From Dankookia rubra (GTDB lineage Bacteria; Pseudomonadota; Alphaproteobacteria; Acetobacterales; Acetobacteraceae), in the NCBI RefSeq assembly GCF_004355005.1, contig NZ_SMSJ01000026.1, forward strand, positions 1-64,000: 64,000 nucleotides of DNA, in the 5' to 3' direction. The first letter of the stretch is position 1. Every line of letters begins with the position of its first letter. Below, one piece after another: positions 1 to 8,393 of this stretch. The notes beneath the pieces were generated by a model, which was not told where the DNA came from, searched no databases, and saw only the letters and a program-made list of their open reading frames with translations. Made by a program: the position numbers and the translations under genes.

Positions 1-393
1 CTCGCCGGCCGCGAGCGCCGCACCGCCCGCCGCCGCCGCCGCGGCCACCGCCGGCAGCGCCGCGCCGCCGGTGGCGATCACGATCCCCGCCGCCGCCATC
101 GAGGTCGCGGCCGTGCCGATGCCGACGAAGTTCTGCCGCAGGTTCCGCCGGTCGGCGCCCTTCGGGTTGTCGTCCGGCGCGTCGACCTGGTTTTCGTTGT
201 CGGCGGCACCGGGCTGCGCTTCCTGCGGCGCCACTGCCGCCAGGGACTCGCGGTACCAGCTTTCCGCCTGCAGCCGCTCGGCGACGCGGTCGACCTCCGC
301 GGCTTCGGAGAACTCGCCCCAGACCACGGGGCCGGCCATCGGCGCGTCGTCCTGCTCACCGGTCCACTGGCTACTGTCCACCGTGATAGGCAT
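1..393 (-). CDS. Hypothetical protein with hydrophobic Gly/Ala-rich segment (partial, runs off left edge)
   Basis: The frame opens at ATG 391-393 on the minus strand, preceded by an AAAGGA-type ribosome binding site about 7 nt upstream, and stays open to base 1, so 131 codons are visible. The first ~85 residues are acidic and hydrophilic, with several Asp/Glu and Trp residues and a DDNPKG stretch. From about residue 89 to 130 the chain is almost entirely Gly, Ala, Ile and Val, which looks like a membrane-inserting or glycine-zipper segment. I do not recognise a family. It is divergent from the dehydratase gene at 466. The end lies outside the window. Confidence 0.6.
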   Translation of the reverse strand, partial: MPITVDSSQWTGEQDDAPMAGPVVWGEFSEAAEVDRVAERLQAESWYRESLAAVAPQEAQPGAADNENQVDAPDDNPKGADRRNLRQNFVGIGTAATSMAAAGIVIATGGAALPAVAAAAAAGGAALAAGE

Positions 394-465
394 AGGGGAT
401 CCTTTCGCTACACTCTGAGGTGGCAAGGGCAACGCCCGCCGCCCATCACCGTTCCGGAGGCCCGC

Positions 466-1422
466 TTGTTCGACCTGCCCGCGCTCGAGGCTGCCGCCGC
501 ACTCGTGCACCAGGCCTTCCCGCCGACGCCGCAATACGCCTGGCCGCTGCTGGCGGCGCGCAGCGGTGCCGAGGTCTGGGTGAAGCACGAGAACCACACG
601 CCGACCGGCGCCTTCAAGGTGCGCGGCGGGCTGGTCTACATGGAGCGCCTGAAGCGCGAACGGCCCGAGGTGCGGGGCGTGATCAGCGCGACCCGCGGCA
701 ACCACGGCCAGAGCCTGGCCTATGCCGGCGCGCGGCACGGCGTGCCGGTGACGATCGTGGTCCCCTTCGGCAACAGCGCCGAGAAGAACGCGGCGATGCG
801 GGCGCAGGGCGCGACCCTGGTCGAGCACGGCGAGGATTTCGACGCGGCGCGGCTGCATGCGATGCAACTGGCCGAGGCGCAGGGGTTGGAATTCGCGCCC
901 TCCTTCGCGCCGGACCTGGTGCGTGGCGTCGCCACCTATGCGCTGGAATTCCTCCGTGCCGCGCCGCCGCTCGAGGTGCTCTACGTGCCGATCGGGCTGG
1001 GGTCCGGCATCTGCGGCTGCATCATGGCGCGCGACCTGCTGGGGTTGCAGACCCAGGTCGTCGGCGTGCAGAGCACCGAGGCGCCGGCCTATGCGCTCTC
1101 CTTCGCCGCCGGCGCGGTGGTGACGGTGCCGACCGCGCATACCCGCGCCGACGGCATGGCGACGCGCATCCCGGACCCGGCGGCGCTGGCGATCATCCGC
1201 CGCGGCGCCGCGCGCATCGTCACCGTGACGGATGCGGAAGTGGCGGCGGCGATCCGCGCCTATTGGCAGGACACCCACAACCTGGCGGAGGGCGCCGGCG
1301 CCGCACCCCTGGCGGCGCTGCTGCAGGAACGCGGGCGGATGCGGGGAAAGCGCGCCGGCGTCATCCTTTGCGGCGGCAACATCGACCTGGCGCTGTTCCG
1401 CGACTGGGTGCTGCCCGGCTGA
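466..1422 (+). CDS. Threonine dehydratase / serine-threonine racemase-like PLP enzyme
   Basis: A 318-residue fold-type II PLP enzyme of the threonine dehydratase group, expected to deaminate or racemise a hydroxy-amino acid in the cytoplasm. The PLP lysine is K51 in the motif PTGAFKVRGG, followed by the SATRGNHGQS substrate loop near residue 79 and the glycine-rich GLGSGI phosphate loop near 177. There is no C-terminal ACT regulatory domain, so it is the short catabolic or racemase-like form rather than biosynthetic IlvA. The start is TTG 466, chosen because CCGGAGG lies 5 nt upstream. A metallo-hydrolase follows 51 nt downstream on the same strand. The exact substrate is not determined. Confidence 0.8.
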   Translation: MFDLPALEAAAALVHQAFPPTPQYAWPLLAARSGAEVWVKHENHTPTGAFKVRGGLVYMERLKRERPEVRGVISATRGNHGQSLAYAGARHGVPVTIVVPFGNSAEKNAAMRAQGATLVEHGEDFDAARLHAMQLAEAQGLEFAPSFAPDLVRGVATYALEFLRAAPPLEVLYVPIGLGSGICGCIMARDLLGLQTQVVGVQSTEAPAYALSFAAGAVVTVPTAHTRADGMATRIPDPAALAIIRRGAARIVTVTDAEVAAAIRAYWQDTHNLAEGAGAAPLAALLQERGRMRGKRAGVILCGGNIDLALFRDWVLPG

Positions 1423-1473
1423 AACCGCGCGCCGCCGCCACCCGTTGGCCCCCTGCAAACGGAGGGACCGACG

Positions 1474-2352
1474 ATGGCGATGCGCATCCATCATCTCGAT
1501 TGCGGGCCGGCGCGGCCATTGGGCGGCGCGCTGATGGATGGCGCGAGCCCCGGCGCCATCGGCCGGCTGACCTGTCATTGCCTGGCCGTCGAGACGCCGC
1601 GGCACGGCGTGGTGCTGGTCGATACCGGGCTCGGGATGCGCGACATGCTGCGCCCTGGCGGGCGGCTGCCCTACGTCAACAGCGCGCTGCTGCGCTTCCG
1701 CTACGACCCCGACCGGACGATGCTGCGGCACATGAAGCGGATCGGCCTGCACCCGAGCGACGTGCGGCACATCATCATGACGCATCTCGACTTCGACCAT
1801 GCCGGCGGCCTGGTCGACTTCCCGCATGCGACGGTGCACCTGATGGAGGCCGAGGCCGCCGCGGCGCATGCGCGGGAGGGCGTGCTCGGCCGCACCCGCT
1901 ACCGTCCGGTGCAATGGGGCGACACGCGGCGCTGGCGTACCTACCCGGACCGGCCGGGCGGTCGCTGGTACGGCTTCGACGCGGTGATGAAGCTGGATGG
2001 GCTGCCGCAGGAATTCGTCCTGGTGCCGTTGCCCGGGCATTCCGCGGGGCATGCCGGCGTCGCCATCGAGACGCCGCGCGGCTGGGTGCTGCATGCCGGC
2101 GACACCTATTTCAACCGCGCCGAGATCTTCGCCGAGCCGCCCCATTGTCCGCCCGGCAGCGCCGCCTACGAGGCCGCGATGGCCTGGTCCGGCCCGCTGG
2201 TCCGCGCCCAGCAGCGGCGCGTCCGAACGCTGGCGCATGAGGCAGACTCCCAGGTGCTTGTCTTCTGCACGCATGACCCGGTGGAATACGTCGCCTTCTC
2301 CGCCTGGGCCGAGCGCCAGCACGCCCCGGCGAACGAGAACCTCGCGGCCTGA
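1474..2352 (+). CDS. MBL-fold metallo-hydrolase (lactonase-like)
   Basis: A 292-residue metallo-beta-lactamase-fold hydrolase. The zinc motif HLDFDHAGG places H104, D106, D108 and H109 as ligands. Further conserved positions are the LPGHSAGH histidine and the LHAGDTYF aspartate in the second half. This layout resembles N-acyl-homoserine lactonases and quinolone hydrolases of the AttM/AiiA type, but many family members act on other lactones or thioesters. No signal peptide is seen, so it is probably cytoplasmic. A GGAGGGA ribosome binding site at 1461-1467 supports the start. It is co-directional with the dehydratase and the Rieske protein and may share their transcript. Confidence 0.8.
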   Translation: MAMRIHHLDCGPARPLGGALMDGASPGAIGRLTCHCLAVETPRHGVVLVDTGLGMRDMLRPGGRLPYVNSALLRFRYDPDRTMLRHMKRIGLHPSDVRHIIMTHLDFDHAGGLVDFPHATVHLMEAEAAAAHAREGVLGRTRYRPVQWGDTRRWRTYPDRPGGRWYGFDAVMKLDGLPQEFVLVPLPGHSAGHAGVAIETPRGWVLHAGDTYFNRAEIFAEPPHCPPGSAAYEAAMAWSGPLVRAQQRRVRTLAHEADSQVLVFCTHDPVEYVAFSAWAERQHAPANENLAA

Positions 2353-2412
2353 CGGGTTCGACAGCGGCGGCCGCACGCGGTAATTCCCAACCCAGCACAA
2401 GGGGAAGCATCC

Positions 2413-2721
2413 ATGGCTGACTGGCACCGCGTCGCCGCCGAGGCGGATCTCGCCGAGAACATGCCGCTGGGCATCCGCATCGGCGACCTGCAGGTTGCCG
2501 TCGTGAAGCTGGAGGACGGCATCTTCGCGGTGAACGACGTCTGCACGCACGAATATGCGCTGCTGTCGGACGGCTACTGCGAGGAGGGCAAGCTGGAATG
2601 CCCGCTGCACCAGGCCTGCTTCGACATCCGCACCGGCGCCGCGCTGAACGAGCCGGCCGAGGTGCCGGTGGCGACCTACAGGGTGAAGGTCGAAGGCGGC
2701 GAGGTCTTCGTCGAGGCTTGA
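2413..2721 (+). CDS. Rieske 2Fe-2S ferredoxin (aromatic dioxygenase type)
   Basis: A 102-residue single-domain Rieske ferredoxin. The two cluster-binding pairs are visible: C44-x-H46 and C63-x-x-H66, separated by 16 residues, as in ferredoxin subunits of 3-phenylpropionate or biphenyl dioxygenases. It should carry one electron at a time to a non-heme oxygenase. No oxygenase alpha subunit or reductase lies next to it, so its partner is elsewhere or it serves another reductive enzyme. The ATG at 2413 follows AAGGGGAAGC. The gene ends convergent with the Bug gene at 2791. Confidence 0.85.
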   Translation: MADWHRVAAEADLAENMPLGIRIGDLQVAVVKLEDGIFAVNDVCTHEYALLSDGYCEEGKLECPLHQACFDIRTGAALNEPAEVPVATYRVKVEGGEVFVEA

Positions 2722-2728
2722 GGTGGTA

Positions 2729-2790
2729 GCGCCGCCGATTCACGCCTGCGGTGCTCGGCTTCGCCAGCGCCCTTCGGCGACCGGCGGCGA
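2729..2790. terminator. Possible bidirectional terminator between convergent genes
   Basis: The 69-bp gap between the convergent Rieske and Bug genes holds nested inverted repeats: an outer CGCCGCC/GGCGGCG pair and an inner TCGCC/GGCGA pair around a 10-nt loop. No T tract follows. A role as shared terminator is inferred from position only. Confidence 0.35.
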
Positions 2791-3747
2791 CTAATCCGGC
2801 TTGATCCCGGCGGCCTTCACCACGCGGTCCCATTTCCCGACCTCGGCCGCGAGCTGCGCCTGGAATTCGGCCGGCCCGGTCTCCAGCGGGTCGAGCCCGG
2901 CGGCGATCACCCGCTCCCGCACCGCGGGCTGCCGCATCGCCGCCAGGATGTCCGCGTGCAGCCGGGCAACCAGCGGCGGCGGCAACCGGGCGGGGGCGAG
3001 CACGCCGTACCAGGACCCTGCCTCTGCCCCGGGATAGCCGAGCTCCGCCAGGGTCGGCAGGTCCGGCACCTCGCGCCAGCGCTTCGCATCGGCGGTGGCG
3101 ATGCCGCGCAGCCTTCCGTCGCGGATCTGCGGCACGGCGACGGTGGAGTTGAAGAACCCGCCCTGCACCTGGCCCGAGAGCACCGCCGCTTGCGCCGGCG
3201 CCGCGCCGCTGAAGGGTACGTGCGTCAGCTCGATCCCGGCGACGGAGGCAAACAGCGCCATGGCGAGATGGCTGGCATTGCCGACCCCGGCCGAGCCCAT
3301 GGTCAGCCCGCCCGGCCGCGCCCTGGCCGCGGCGATGAAGCCGGGCAGGCCAGAGATCCCGGTCGAGGGATGCACCACCAGCAGCATCGGGTGGAAGGCG
3401 CAGTTGAGGATGGCGGTGAAGTCGCGCACCGCGTCGAAGGGCAGATGCGGCATCAGCGCCGGGTTCATCACATGCGCCGTCGCGGCGAACAGCAGGGTGG
3501 TGCCGTCGGAGGGCGCGCGTGCCACAACCTCGGTTCCGATGGCGCTGCCGGCGCCGGGCCGGTTCTCCACCACCACCGGCTGGCGCCAGGCCTCGCCCAG
3601 CGCCGCGGCCAGCGACCGCGCCAGGATGTCGGTCGGCCCGCCCGGTGCATAGGGCACGACGATGCGCACGGGCCGGTCGGGCCAGGCTTGCGCGCGCGCC
3701 GCGAAGGGCGCGGCGAGCCCGGCCGCCAGCACCGCCCGGCGATCCAC
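2791..3747 (-). CDS. Bug-family TTT substrate-binding protein
   Basis: A periplasmic solute receptor of the Bug/TctC family, 318 residues, which normally delivers carboxylates to a TctA/TctB membrane pair; none is visible here. A signal peptide with LAAGLAAPFAARAQA is followed by the family signature WPDRPVRIVVPYAPGG, the PGAGS loop and the HVPFSG segment. The start is GTG 3745-3747, which shares one base with the TAG stop of the upstream TPP enzyme, so translation is coupled. It is the last gene of the minus-strand operon running from the aldolase at 7199. The ligand is unknown. Confidence 0.88.
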   Translation of the reverse strand: MDRRAVLAAGLAAPFAARAQAWPDRPVRIVVPYAPGGPTDILARSLAAALGEAWRQPVVVENRPGAGSAIGTEVVARAPSDGTTLLFAATAHVMNPALMPHLPFDAVRDFTAILNCAFHPMLLVVHPSTGISGLPGFIAAARARPGGLTMGSAGVGNASHLAMALFASVAGIELTHVPFSGAAPAQAAVLSGQVQGGFFNSTVAVPQIRDGRLRGIATADAKRWREVPDLPTLAELGYPGAEAGSWYGVLAPARLPPPLVARLHADILAAMRQPAVRERVIAAGLDPLETGPAEFQAQLAAEVGKWDRVVKAAGIKPD

Positions 3748-5426
3748 TAACCGTGCACCCGCGGCGCGCCGCGGCGGCGCCAGGCGCTCATCTGCTCGGC
3801 CGAGGTATGGACATGCACCACAACCGGGCGGTCCTTCACCGCGAAGGCGCGGGCGATGGCGCCCTCGACCTCCGCCTCGGTCGAGATGGTGATGCCCTCC
3901 GCCCCGAAGACCCGGCCCCAGGCGGCGAAGTCGGGGTTGGTGAGCTTCACCGCGGCCTCGTAGGGGCGGTTCGGGTAGCGCACCTCGTGGTGCATGCCGA
4001 TGGTGCCGTAGCGCTTGTTGTCGGAGATGATCAGGATCGGCGCGGCACCGTACTGCATGGCGGTGGCGATCTCGTTGCCGCTCATCAGCGCGCCGCCGTC
4101 GCCGCAGAAGCCGACGGCCTGCCTGCCCGGCCGGCGGATGGCGGCGGCCACCGCCATCGGCACCCCCGCGCCCATCGCGCCGACGACGGAGGAGAGGAAA
4201 TTCTGCCCCGGCCGGAAGCCGATGTAGCGGTGGATGAAGGAGGAGAAATTGCCGGCATCCGAGGTGACCGCGGCGTCCGGTGCCAGGTGCTTGCCGATCT
4301 CGACGCAGACCGCGGCGAAGTTCACGCCGTCCGACATGCTGTCCCAGTCCGGCGCCATCAGCTTCGTATGGATCGCGTTCAGCCCGGCGACCCAGCCGGC
4401 GCGCTTCGCCGCGCCCGCCGGCGCGCCGCGCCGCAGCAGCGCGCGGATCACCGCGGCGGGCTCGGCGGCGATGCCGAGGTCGGGGCGGAAGACGCGGCCG
4501 ATCTCGTTCGGGTCGGGCCAGACCTGGACCAGGGGAAGCTGCGGGTCGGGCGCGGTGGGGAAGCTGTAGGACTGGCTGACGCTGTCGGTGATGCGCTCGC
4601 CGATTGCCACCAGCAGGTCGGCGCGCCGCATCTCGTCCATCAGCTGCTTCGGCACGCGGATGCCCATGTAGCCGCCGCAGTTCGGATGCCCGGCATCGAA
4701 GAGCTGCGGCCGGCGATGCGTCGGCGAGACCGGCAGTACCCACTGCTCCGCGAGCTGGCGCAGTTCGTCGAGCGTCGTCGCGTCCGCATTGGTCAGCGCG
4801 CCGCCGACCCAGACCAGCGGGCGCTCGGCCTTGGCCAGCATGTCGGCGAGCCGGTCGAGGTCCTCGGCGCGCGGGCCGCCGTAGACGCGCGGGCGGGGCT
4901 TGGCCAGCGGCGCCTCGGTCAGCTCGTCGAAGATGTCCTCGGGCAGGATGACGGCGACGGGACCGGGCGTGCCGGACTCGGCCAGATGGAAGGCGCGGGC
5001 GATGGATTCGGAGGCCTGCACCACCTCGTTCACCTCGATGACGCCCTTGGTCACGTCCGACAGCAGCTTCGAGTAGTTCTGCTCCTGCAATGCAAGCCGG
5101 CCGAAATCCTTCCGCTCCACCTGGCCGCAGAGCACGACCAGCGGCGTCGCGTCGTGGTAGGCGGTGTGCAGCGCGACCATGGCATTGGACAGGCCGGGCC
5201 CGCGCGAGACCAGCAGCACGCCGGCGCGGCCGCCCTGCATGCGGCCATCGGCGACGGCCATGAAGCCGGCGCCGCCCTCGTGCCGGCAGACGATGAGGCG
5301 GACCTCGGGCGTCTCGGTCAGCGCGTCGGTCAGGCCGAGGAAGCTTTCGCCCGGCACCATCCAGATGGTGTCGATGCCATGCGCGATCAGGCTTTCGGCC
5401 AGCACGCGGCCCACGGTCTTGCTCAT
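3747..5426 (-). CDS. Thiamine-pyrophosphate enzyme, acetolactate synthase-like
   Basis: A 559-residue TPP-dependent enzyme with the three-domain acetolactate synthase layout. The activating glutamate is E50 in RHEGGAGFMA. The C-terminal cofactor motif starts at GDGGALMSGNE and runs about 30 residues to ISDNKRYGT, giving the Mg/TPP-binding GDG...N pattern. Members of this group outside isoleucine/valine synthesis include oxoacid decarboxylases and lyases; no regulatory small subunit is adjacent, which argues for a catabolic or carboligase role. It sits between two Bug genes and shares a stop/start base with the downstream one, suggesting that it acts on an imported keto or hydroxy acid. Confidence 0.85.
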   Translation of the reverse strand: MSKTVGRVLAESLIAHGIDTIWMVPGESFLGLTDALTETPEVRLIVCRHEGGAGFMAVADGRMQGGRAGVLLVSRGPGLSNAMVALHTAYHDATPLVVLCGQVERKDFGRLALQEQNYSKLLSDVTKGVIEVNEVVQASESIARAFHLAESGTPGPVAVILPEDIFDELTEAPLAKPRPRVYGGPRAEDLDRLADMLAKAERPLVWVGGALTNADATTLDELRQLAEQWVLPVSPTHRRPQLFDAGHPNCGGYMGIRVPKQLMDEMRRADLLVAIGERITDSVSQSYSFPTAPDPQLPLVQVWPDPNEIGRVFRPDLGIAAEPAAVIRALLRRGAPAGAAKRAGWVAGLNAIHTKLMAPDWDSMSDGVNFAAVCVEIGKHLAPDAAVTSDAGNFSSFIHRYIGFRPGQNFLSSVVGAMGAGVPMAVAAAIRRPGRQAVGFCGDGGALMSGNEIATAMQYGAAPILIISDNKRYGTIGMHHEVRYPNRPYEAAVKLTNPDFAAWGRVFGAEGITISTEAEVEGAIARAFAVKDRPVVVHVHTSAEQMSAWRRRGAPRVHG

Positions 5427-5451
5427 GCTACGTCTCTCCGGTTGTTCTTGC

Positions 5452-6420
5452 TTATTCCCCGCGGATGCCGGCTTCCGCCACCACCCGCTGCCATTTCGGC
5501 ACGTCGCTTTCCAGCAGCCGTTCCAGCGCCGCCGGCCCGGTCAGCAGCGGCACCGTGCCGGCGGCGGCGAAGCGCGCGCGCACCTCCGGCAGGTCGCGCA
5601 GCGCGGCGAGCGTCGTCGTCAGCTTCCCGAGGACCAGCGCCGGCAGGCCCTGCGGCGCGGCGATCGCGTACCAGTTCAGCGCGACATAGCCGGGCACGAT
5701 CTCGTCGATGGCCGGCGTGTCGGGCAGGCTCGGCACGCGGCGTTCCGTCGCCACGCCGAGCAGCCGGGCGCGGCCGGCCTGCACGTGCGGCAGCGTCTCG
5801 ACCGTGCTGGCGAAGACCATGTCGATCTCGCCGGCCAGCAGCGCGATCATCGCCGGCGCCGCGCCGCGATAGGAGATATGCTCCAGCCTGATGCCGGCCG
5901 CCGAGGCGAAGAGCGCGCCGGAGAGGTGGTTGGACGATCCCGCGCCGCCGCTGCCATAGGTCAGCGTCGCCGGGCGCGCCTTCGCCGCCGCGACGATGTC
6001 TTGCACGCTGCGCCAGGACCCATCGGCGCGCACCACCATCGCGGTCGGGATGTCCGCCACCAGGCTGACCGGCGTCAGCGCCGCGCGCGGATCCAGGCCC
6101 TGTCCGGGATAGAGCGCCGGGACCGAGGCGAGCGAGGCGCTGGTCAGCAGCAGCACCGTGCCGTCGGGCGGCGACTGGATCACCGTGCGGATGCCGATGC
6201 TGCCGCCCGCGCCGGGGCGGTTGTCGATCAGAAAGGGCTGGCCGAGCCGGTCGCGCAGCAACTCGGCCAGCAGCCGGCCGACATTGTCGATCGGCCCGCC
6301 CGGGCCGAAGGGGATGACGATGCGGACGGGGCGGGCGGGCCAGGCTTCCTCGGCCCGGCTGCGCGCCGCGAGCAGCAGCGCGGGCGAGGCCAGCAGCGCG
6401 CGCCGCTCCACCGCGCTCAA
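5452..6420 (-). CDS. Bug-family TTT substrate-binding protein
   Basis: A 322-residue Bug/TctC-type periplasmic receptor. The N-terminus has an Arg pair followed by a hydrophobic LLASPALLLAA stretch as export signal, then WPARPVRIVIPFGPGG, RPGAGGS and a HISYRGAAPA segment typical of the ligand pocket. Its ATG overlaps the TGA of the aldolase gene by 4 nt (ATGA), so the two are translated together. The gap to the TPP enzyme downstream is 25 nt. It differs clearly from the second Bug of the same operon, so the two receptors probably have different ligands or serve a relay. No TctAB is nearby. Confidence 0.88.
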   Translation of the reverse strand: MSAVERRALLASPALLLAARSRAEEAWPARPVRIVIPFGPGGPIDNVGRLLAELLRDRLGQPFLIDNRPGAGGSIGIRTVIQSPPDGTVLLLTSASLASVPALYPGQGLDPRAALTPVSLVADIPTAMVVRADGSWRSVQDIVAAAKARPATLTYGSGGAGSSNHLSGALFASAAGIRLEHISYRGAAPAMIALLAGEIDMVFASTVETLPHVQAGRARLLGVATERRVPSLPDTPAIDEIVPGYVALNWYAIAAPQGLPALVLGKLTTTLAALRDLPEVRARFAAAGTVPLLTGPAALERLLESDVPKWQRVVAEAGIRGE

Positions 6421-7199
6421 TCCCGCCAGGAGCTATCGGCCAGGTCGAGCTTCCGCAGCAGCCCCGGCCATTCCAGCAGCCCGTAGCGGCGGGAGTTCGG
6501 CGGGTCGTACATGGCGCAGGACTTCGCCACGACCTCGTCCGAGGGCATATTGAGCTCGGTGTTGCAGGCCATCGCCTGGAGCTGCGCCTGGCAGGCGCGC
6601 TCCAGGCCCCACATCGCGGTGAAGGCTTCCGGCACGCTTTCGCCGAGCGTGAGCATGCCGTGGTTGCGCAGGATGCAGGTGTTCAGCGGGCCGATGGTCT
6701 TCGCCAGCGCGTCGCGCTCGGAGGGGTCGCGCTCCGGCCCGCGGAATTCGTGGTAGGCGATGCGGCCGTAGAAGCGCGTCGCCGTCTGGGTCAGCGGCAG
6801 CAGCCCGCATTTGAGGGAGGAAACCGCCATGCCGGCGACGGTGTGCGTGTGCATCGCCGCCATCGCATCCGGCCGCGCGCGGTAGATGGCGCTGTGGATG
6901 GTGAAGCCGGCGGGATGCAGGCCATAGGGCAGGTCGGGCTTGTAGAGGACGTCGCCGTCGACGCTGACCTTCAGCAGGGAAGAGGCGGTGATCTCGCCGA
7001 ACAGCATGCCGTTCGGGTTGATCAGGAAGTGGGCCGGGCTGTCCGGCACCCGCGCGGTGATATGGGTGTAGATCATGTCGGACATGCCATAGCCCTCGCA
7101 GAGCCGGTAGCAGGCGGCGAGGTCTAGGCGCGCCTGCCATTCGGCATCCGAGACGGAGGCGCGGATCGGGGCGATCCGCAGCGCGGCATGGGACGTCAT
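6417..7199 (-). CDS. Class II aldolase/adducin family protein
   Basis: A 260-residue class II aldolase-fold enzyme (fuculose-phosphate aldolase/adducin family), cytoplasmic and zinc-dependent. Zinc-ligand candidates are the histidines of AMHTHTVAGMA and the later NHGMLTLG. An adducin-like IYTHITARVP segment lies near the N-terminus. I chose ATG 7199 because GAGGAG lies about 11 nt upstream; an in-frame start at 7232 would add 11 residues. It is the first gene of an operon continuing into Bug, TPP enzyme and Bug. Family members cleave or epimerise sugar phosphates, or decarboxylate; the substrate here is unknown. Confidence 0.82.
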   Translation of the reverse strand: MTSHAALRIAPIRASVSDAEWQARLDLAACYRLCEGYGMSDMIYTHITARVPDSPAHFLINPNGMLFGEITASSLLKVSVDGDVLYKPDLPYGLHPAGFTIHSAIYRARPDAMAAMHTHTVAGMAVSSLKCGLLPLTQTATRFYGRIAYHEFRGPERDPSERDALAKTIGPLNTCILRNHGMLTLGESVPEAFTAMWGLERACQAQLQAMACNTELNMPSDEVVAKSCAMYDPPNSRRYGLLEWPGLLRKLDLADSSWRD

Positions 7200-7325
7200 C
7201 CTCGGACACTCCTCGAGCTTCGTTGCCGCCATTCAACCAGCCTTCCCGCCCGGCTTGAAGGGGGTGTTGCGCGGGGCCGGGTTCGGGCGGAAGCTTCGGG
7301 CCAGGAAACGCCCGGAAGCCGCAGC

Positions 7326-8393
7326 ATGAGCGATTACGCCCCCGTCACCGATGCCAGCGCCTGGCGCGGCGCGGAGATCGCCAGCGATCCCGCCTGGATC
7401 AGCACCCTGGCCACGGCCGAGGTCGAGGACCTCGCCGCGGCACTGCGTGGGGTGCAGGCGCGCGGCATCCCGACCACCGCCATCACCCGGGCCGACTTCC
7501 CGCTGCCGGTCCTCGCCCCGCGGCTGGCGCAATGGCTCGAGCAGGCGCGCAGCGGCCGCGGCTTCTTCGTCGTTCGCGGCCTGCCGGCCAACCGCTTCGA
7601 CGAGGCCGAGCGGGAGGCGATCTTCTGGGGGCTGGGGACGCATCTCGGCACCGCGGTGTCGCAGAACTCGCATGGCGAGATGCTCGGGCATGTCTTCGAC
7701 CAGGGCCGCACCTACGGCTCGGCCAATACGCGGGGGTACCAGACCAAGGCACGGCTCGACTTCCACACCGACCGCTGCGACCTGGTCGGGCTGCTCTGCC
7801 AGCGACGGGCGAAGCATGGCGGGCTGTCCTCGGTCGTCAGCACCATGGCGGTGCACAACGAGATCCTGCGGACCCGGCCGGACCTCCTGCCCATCCTGTA
7901 CAGGGGCTTCCACTATTCCGAACGCGAGGCCGCCGACAACCCGAACGGCGTCACGCCGCGGCCGATCCCGGTGTTCAGCAACCATCGCGGCGTCATCTCC
8001 TGCCGCTTCATCCGCAACCCGATCGAGACCGGGGCCGAGCGCCGCGGCATTCCCCTGACCGCCTCCGAGCGCGAGGCGCTGGAGTTGATGTCAAGCCTCA
8101 GCGCGCGGGAGGACATGCGGCTCGACATGATGCTCGAGCCCGGCGACATGCAGTTCTGCAACAACTACGTCACCACCCATGCGCGGACCGAGTTCGAGGA
8201 CTGGGAGGACCCGGCGCAGCGCCGGCTGATGGTGCGGCTCTGGCTGACCTTTGATGCGCGCCGGCCGCTGGCGGAGGATTTCGGCGAGCACGACGGCATC
8301 CCGGCCCGCCTCGCGCCGGGGACGGCGGTGTTGCCGGGCGGCCCGAACGCCGCGGCGCCGCCGCGGCTTGAATCGGCCCAGCAAGCGTCCTGA
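7326..8393 (+). CDS. TauD/TfdA-family 2-oxoglutarate Fe(II) dioxygenase
   Basis: A 355-residue non-heme iron, 2-oxoglutarate-dependent oxygenase. The facial triad is visible as H147-x-D149 in DFHTDRCDLVG and the distal H285 in VTTHARTEFED; the arginine of ARTEFED or a later one probably binds 2-oxoglutarate. An FFVVRGLP segment near residue 80 is typical of the TauD fold. The ATG at 7326 fits the conserved start; a frame open further upstream lacks family features. The TGA stop shares its A with the ATG of the following Bug gene, implying that the oxygenase acts on the solute this Bug captures. The substrate is not determinable. Confidence 0.85.
   Translation: MSDYAPVTDASAWRGAEIASDPAWISTLATAEVEDLAAALRGVQARGIPTTAITRADFPLPVLAPRLAQWLEQARSGRGFFVVRGLPANRFDEAEREAIFWGLGTHLGTAVSQNSHGEMLGHVFDQGRTYGSANTRGYQTKARLDFHTDRCDLVGLLCQRRAKHGGLSSVVSTMAVHNEILRTRPDLLPILYRGFHYSEREAADNPNGVTPRPIPVFSNHRGVISCRFIRNPIETGAERRGIPLTASEREALELMSSLSAREDMRLDMMLEPGDMQFCNNYVTTHARTEFEDWEDPAQRRLMVRLWLTFDARRPLAEDFGEHDGIPARLAPGTAVLPGGPNAAAPPRLESAQQAS

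Noticed and set aside
1474-2721. Quorum-quenching operon (lactonase plus helpers)
   Set aside because: The MBL fold alone does not prove lactonase activity, and the neighbouring dehydratase and Rieske protein do not belong to any known quorum-quenching set.
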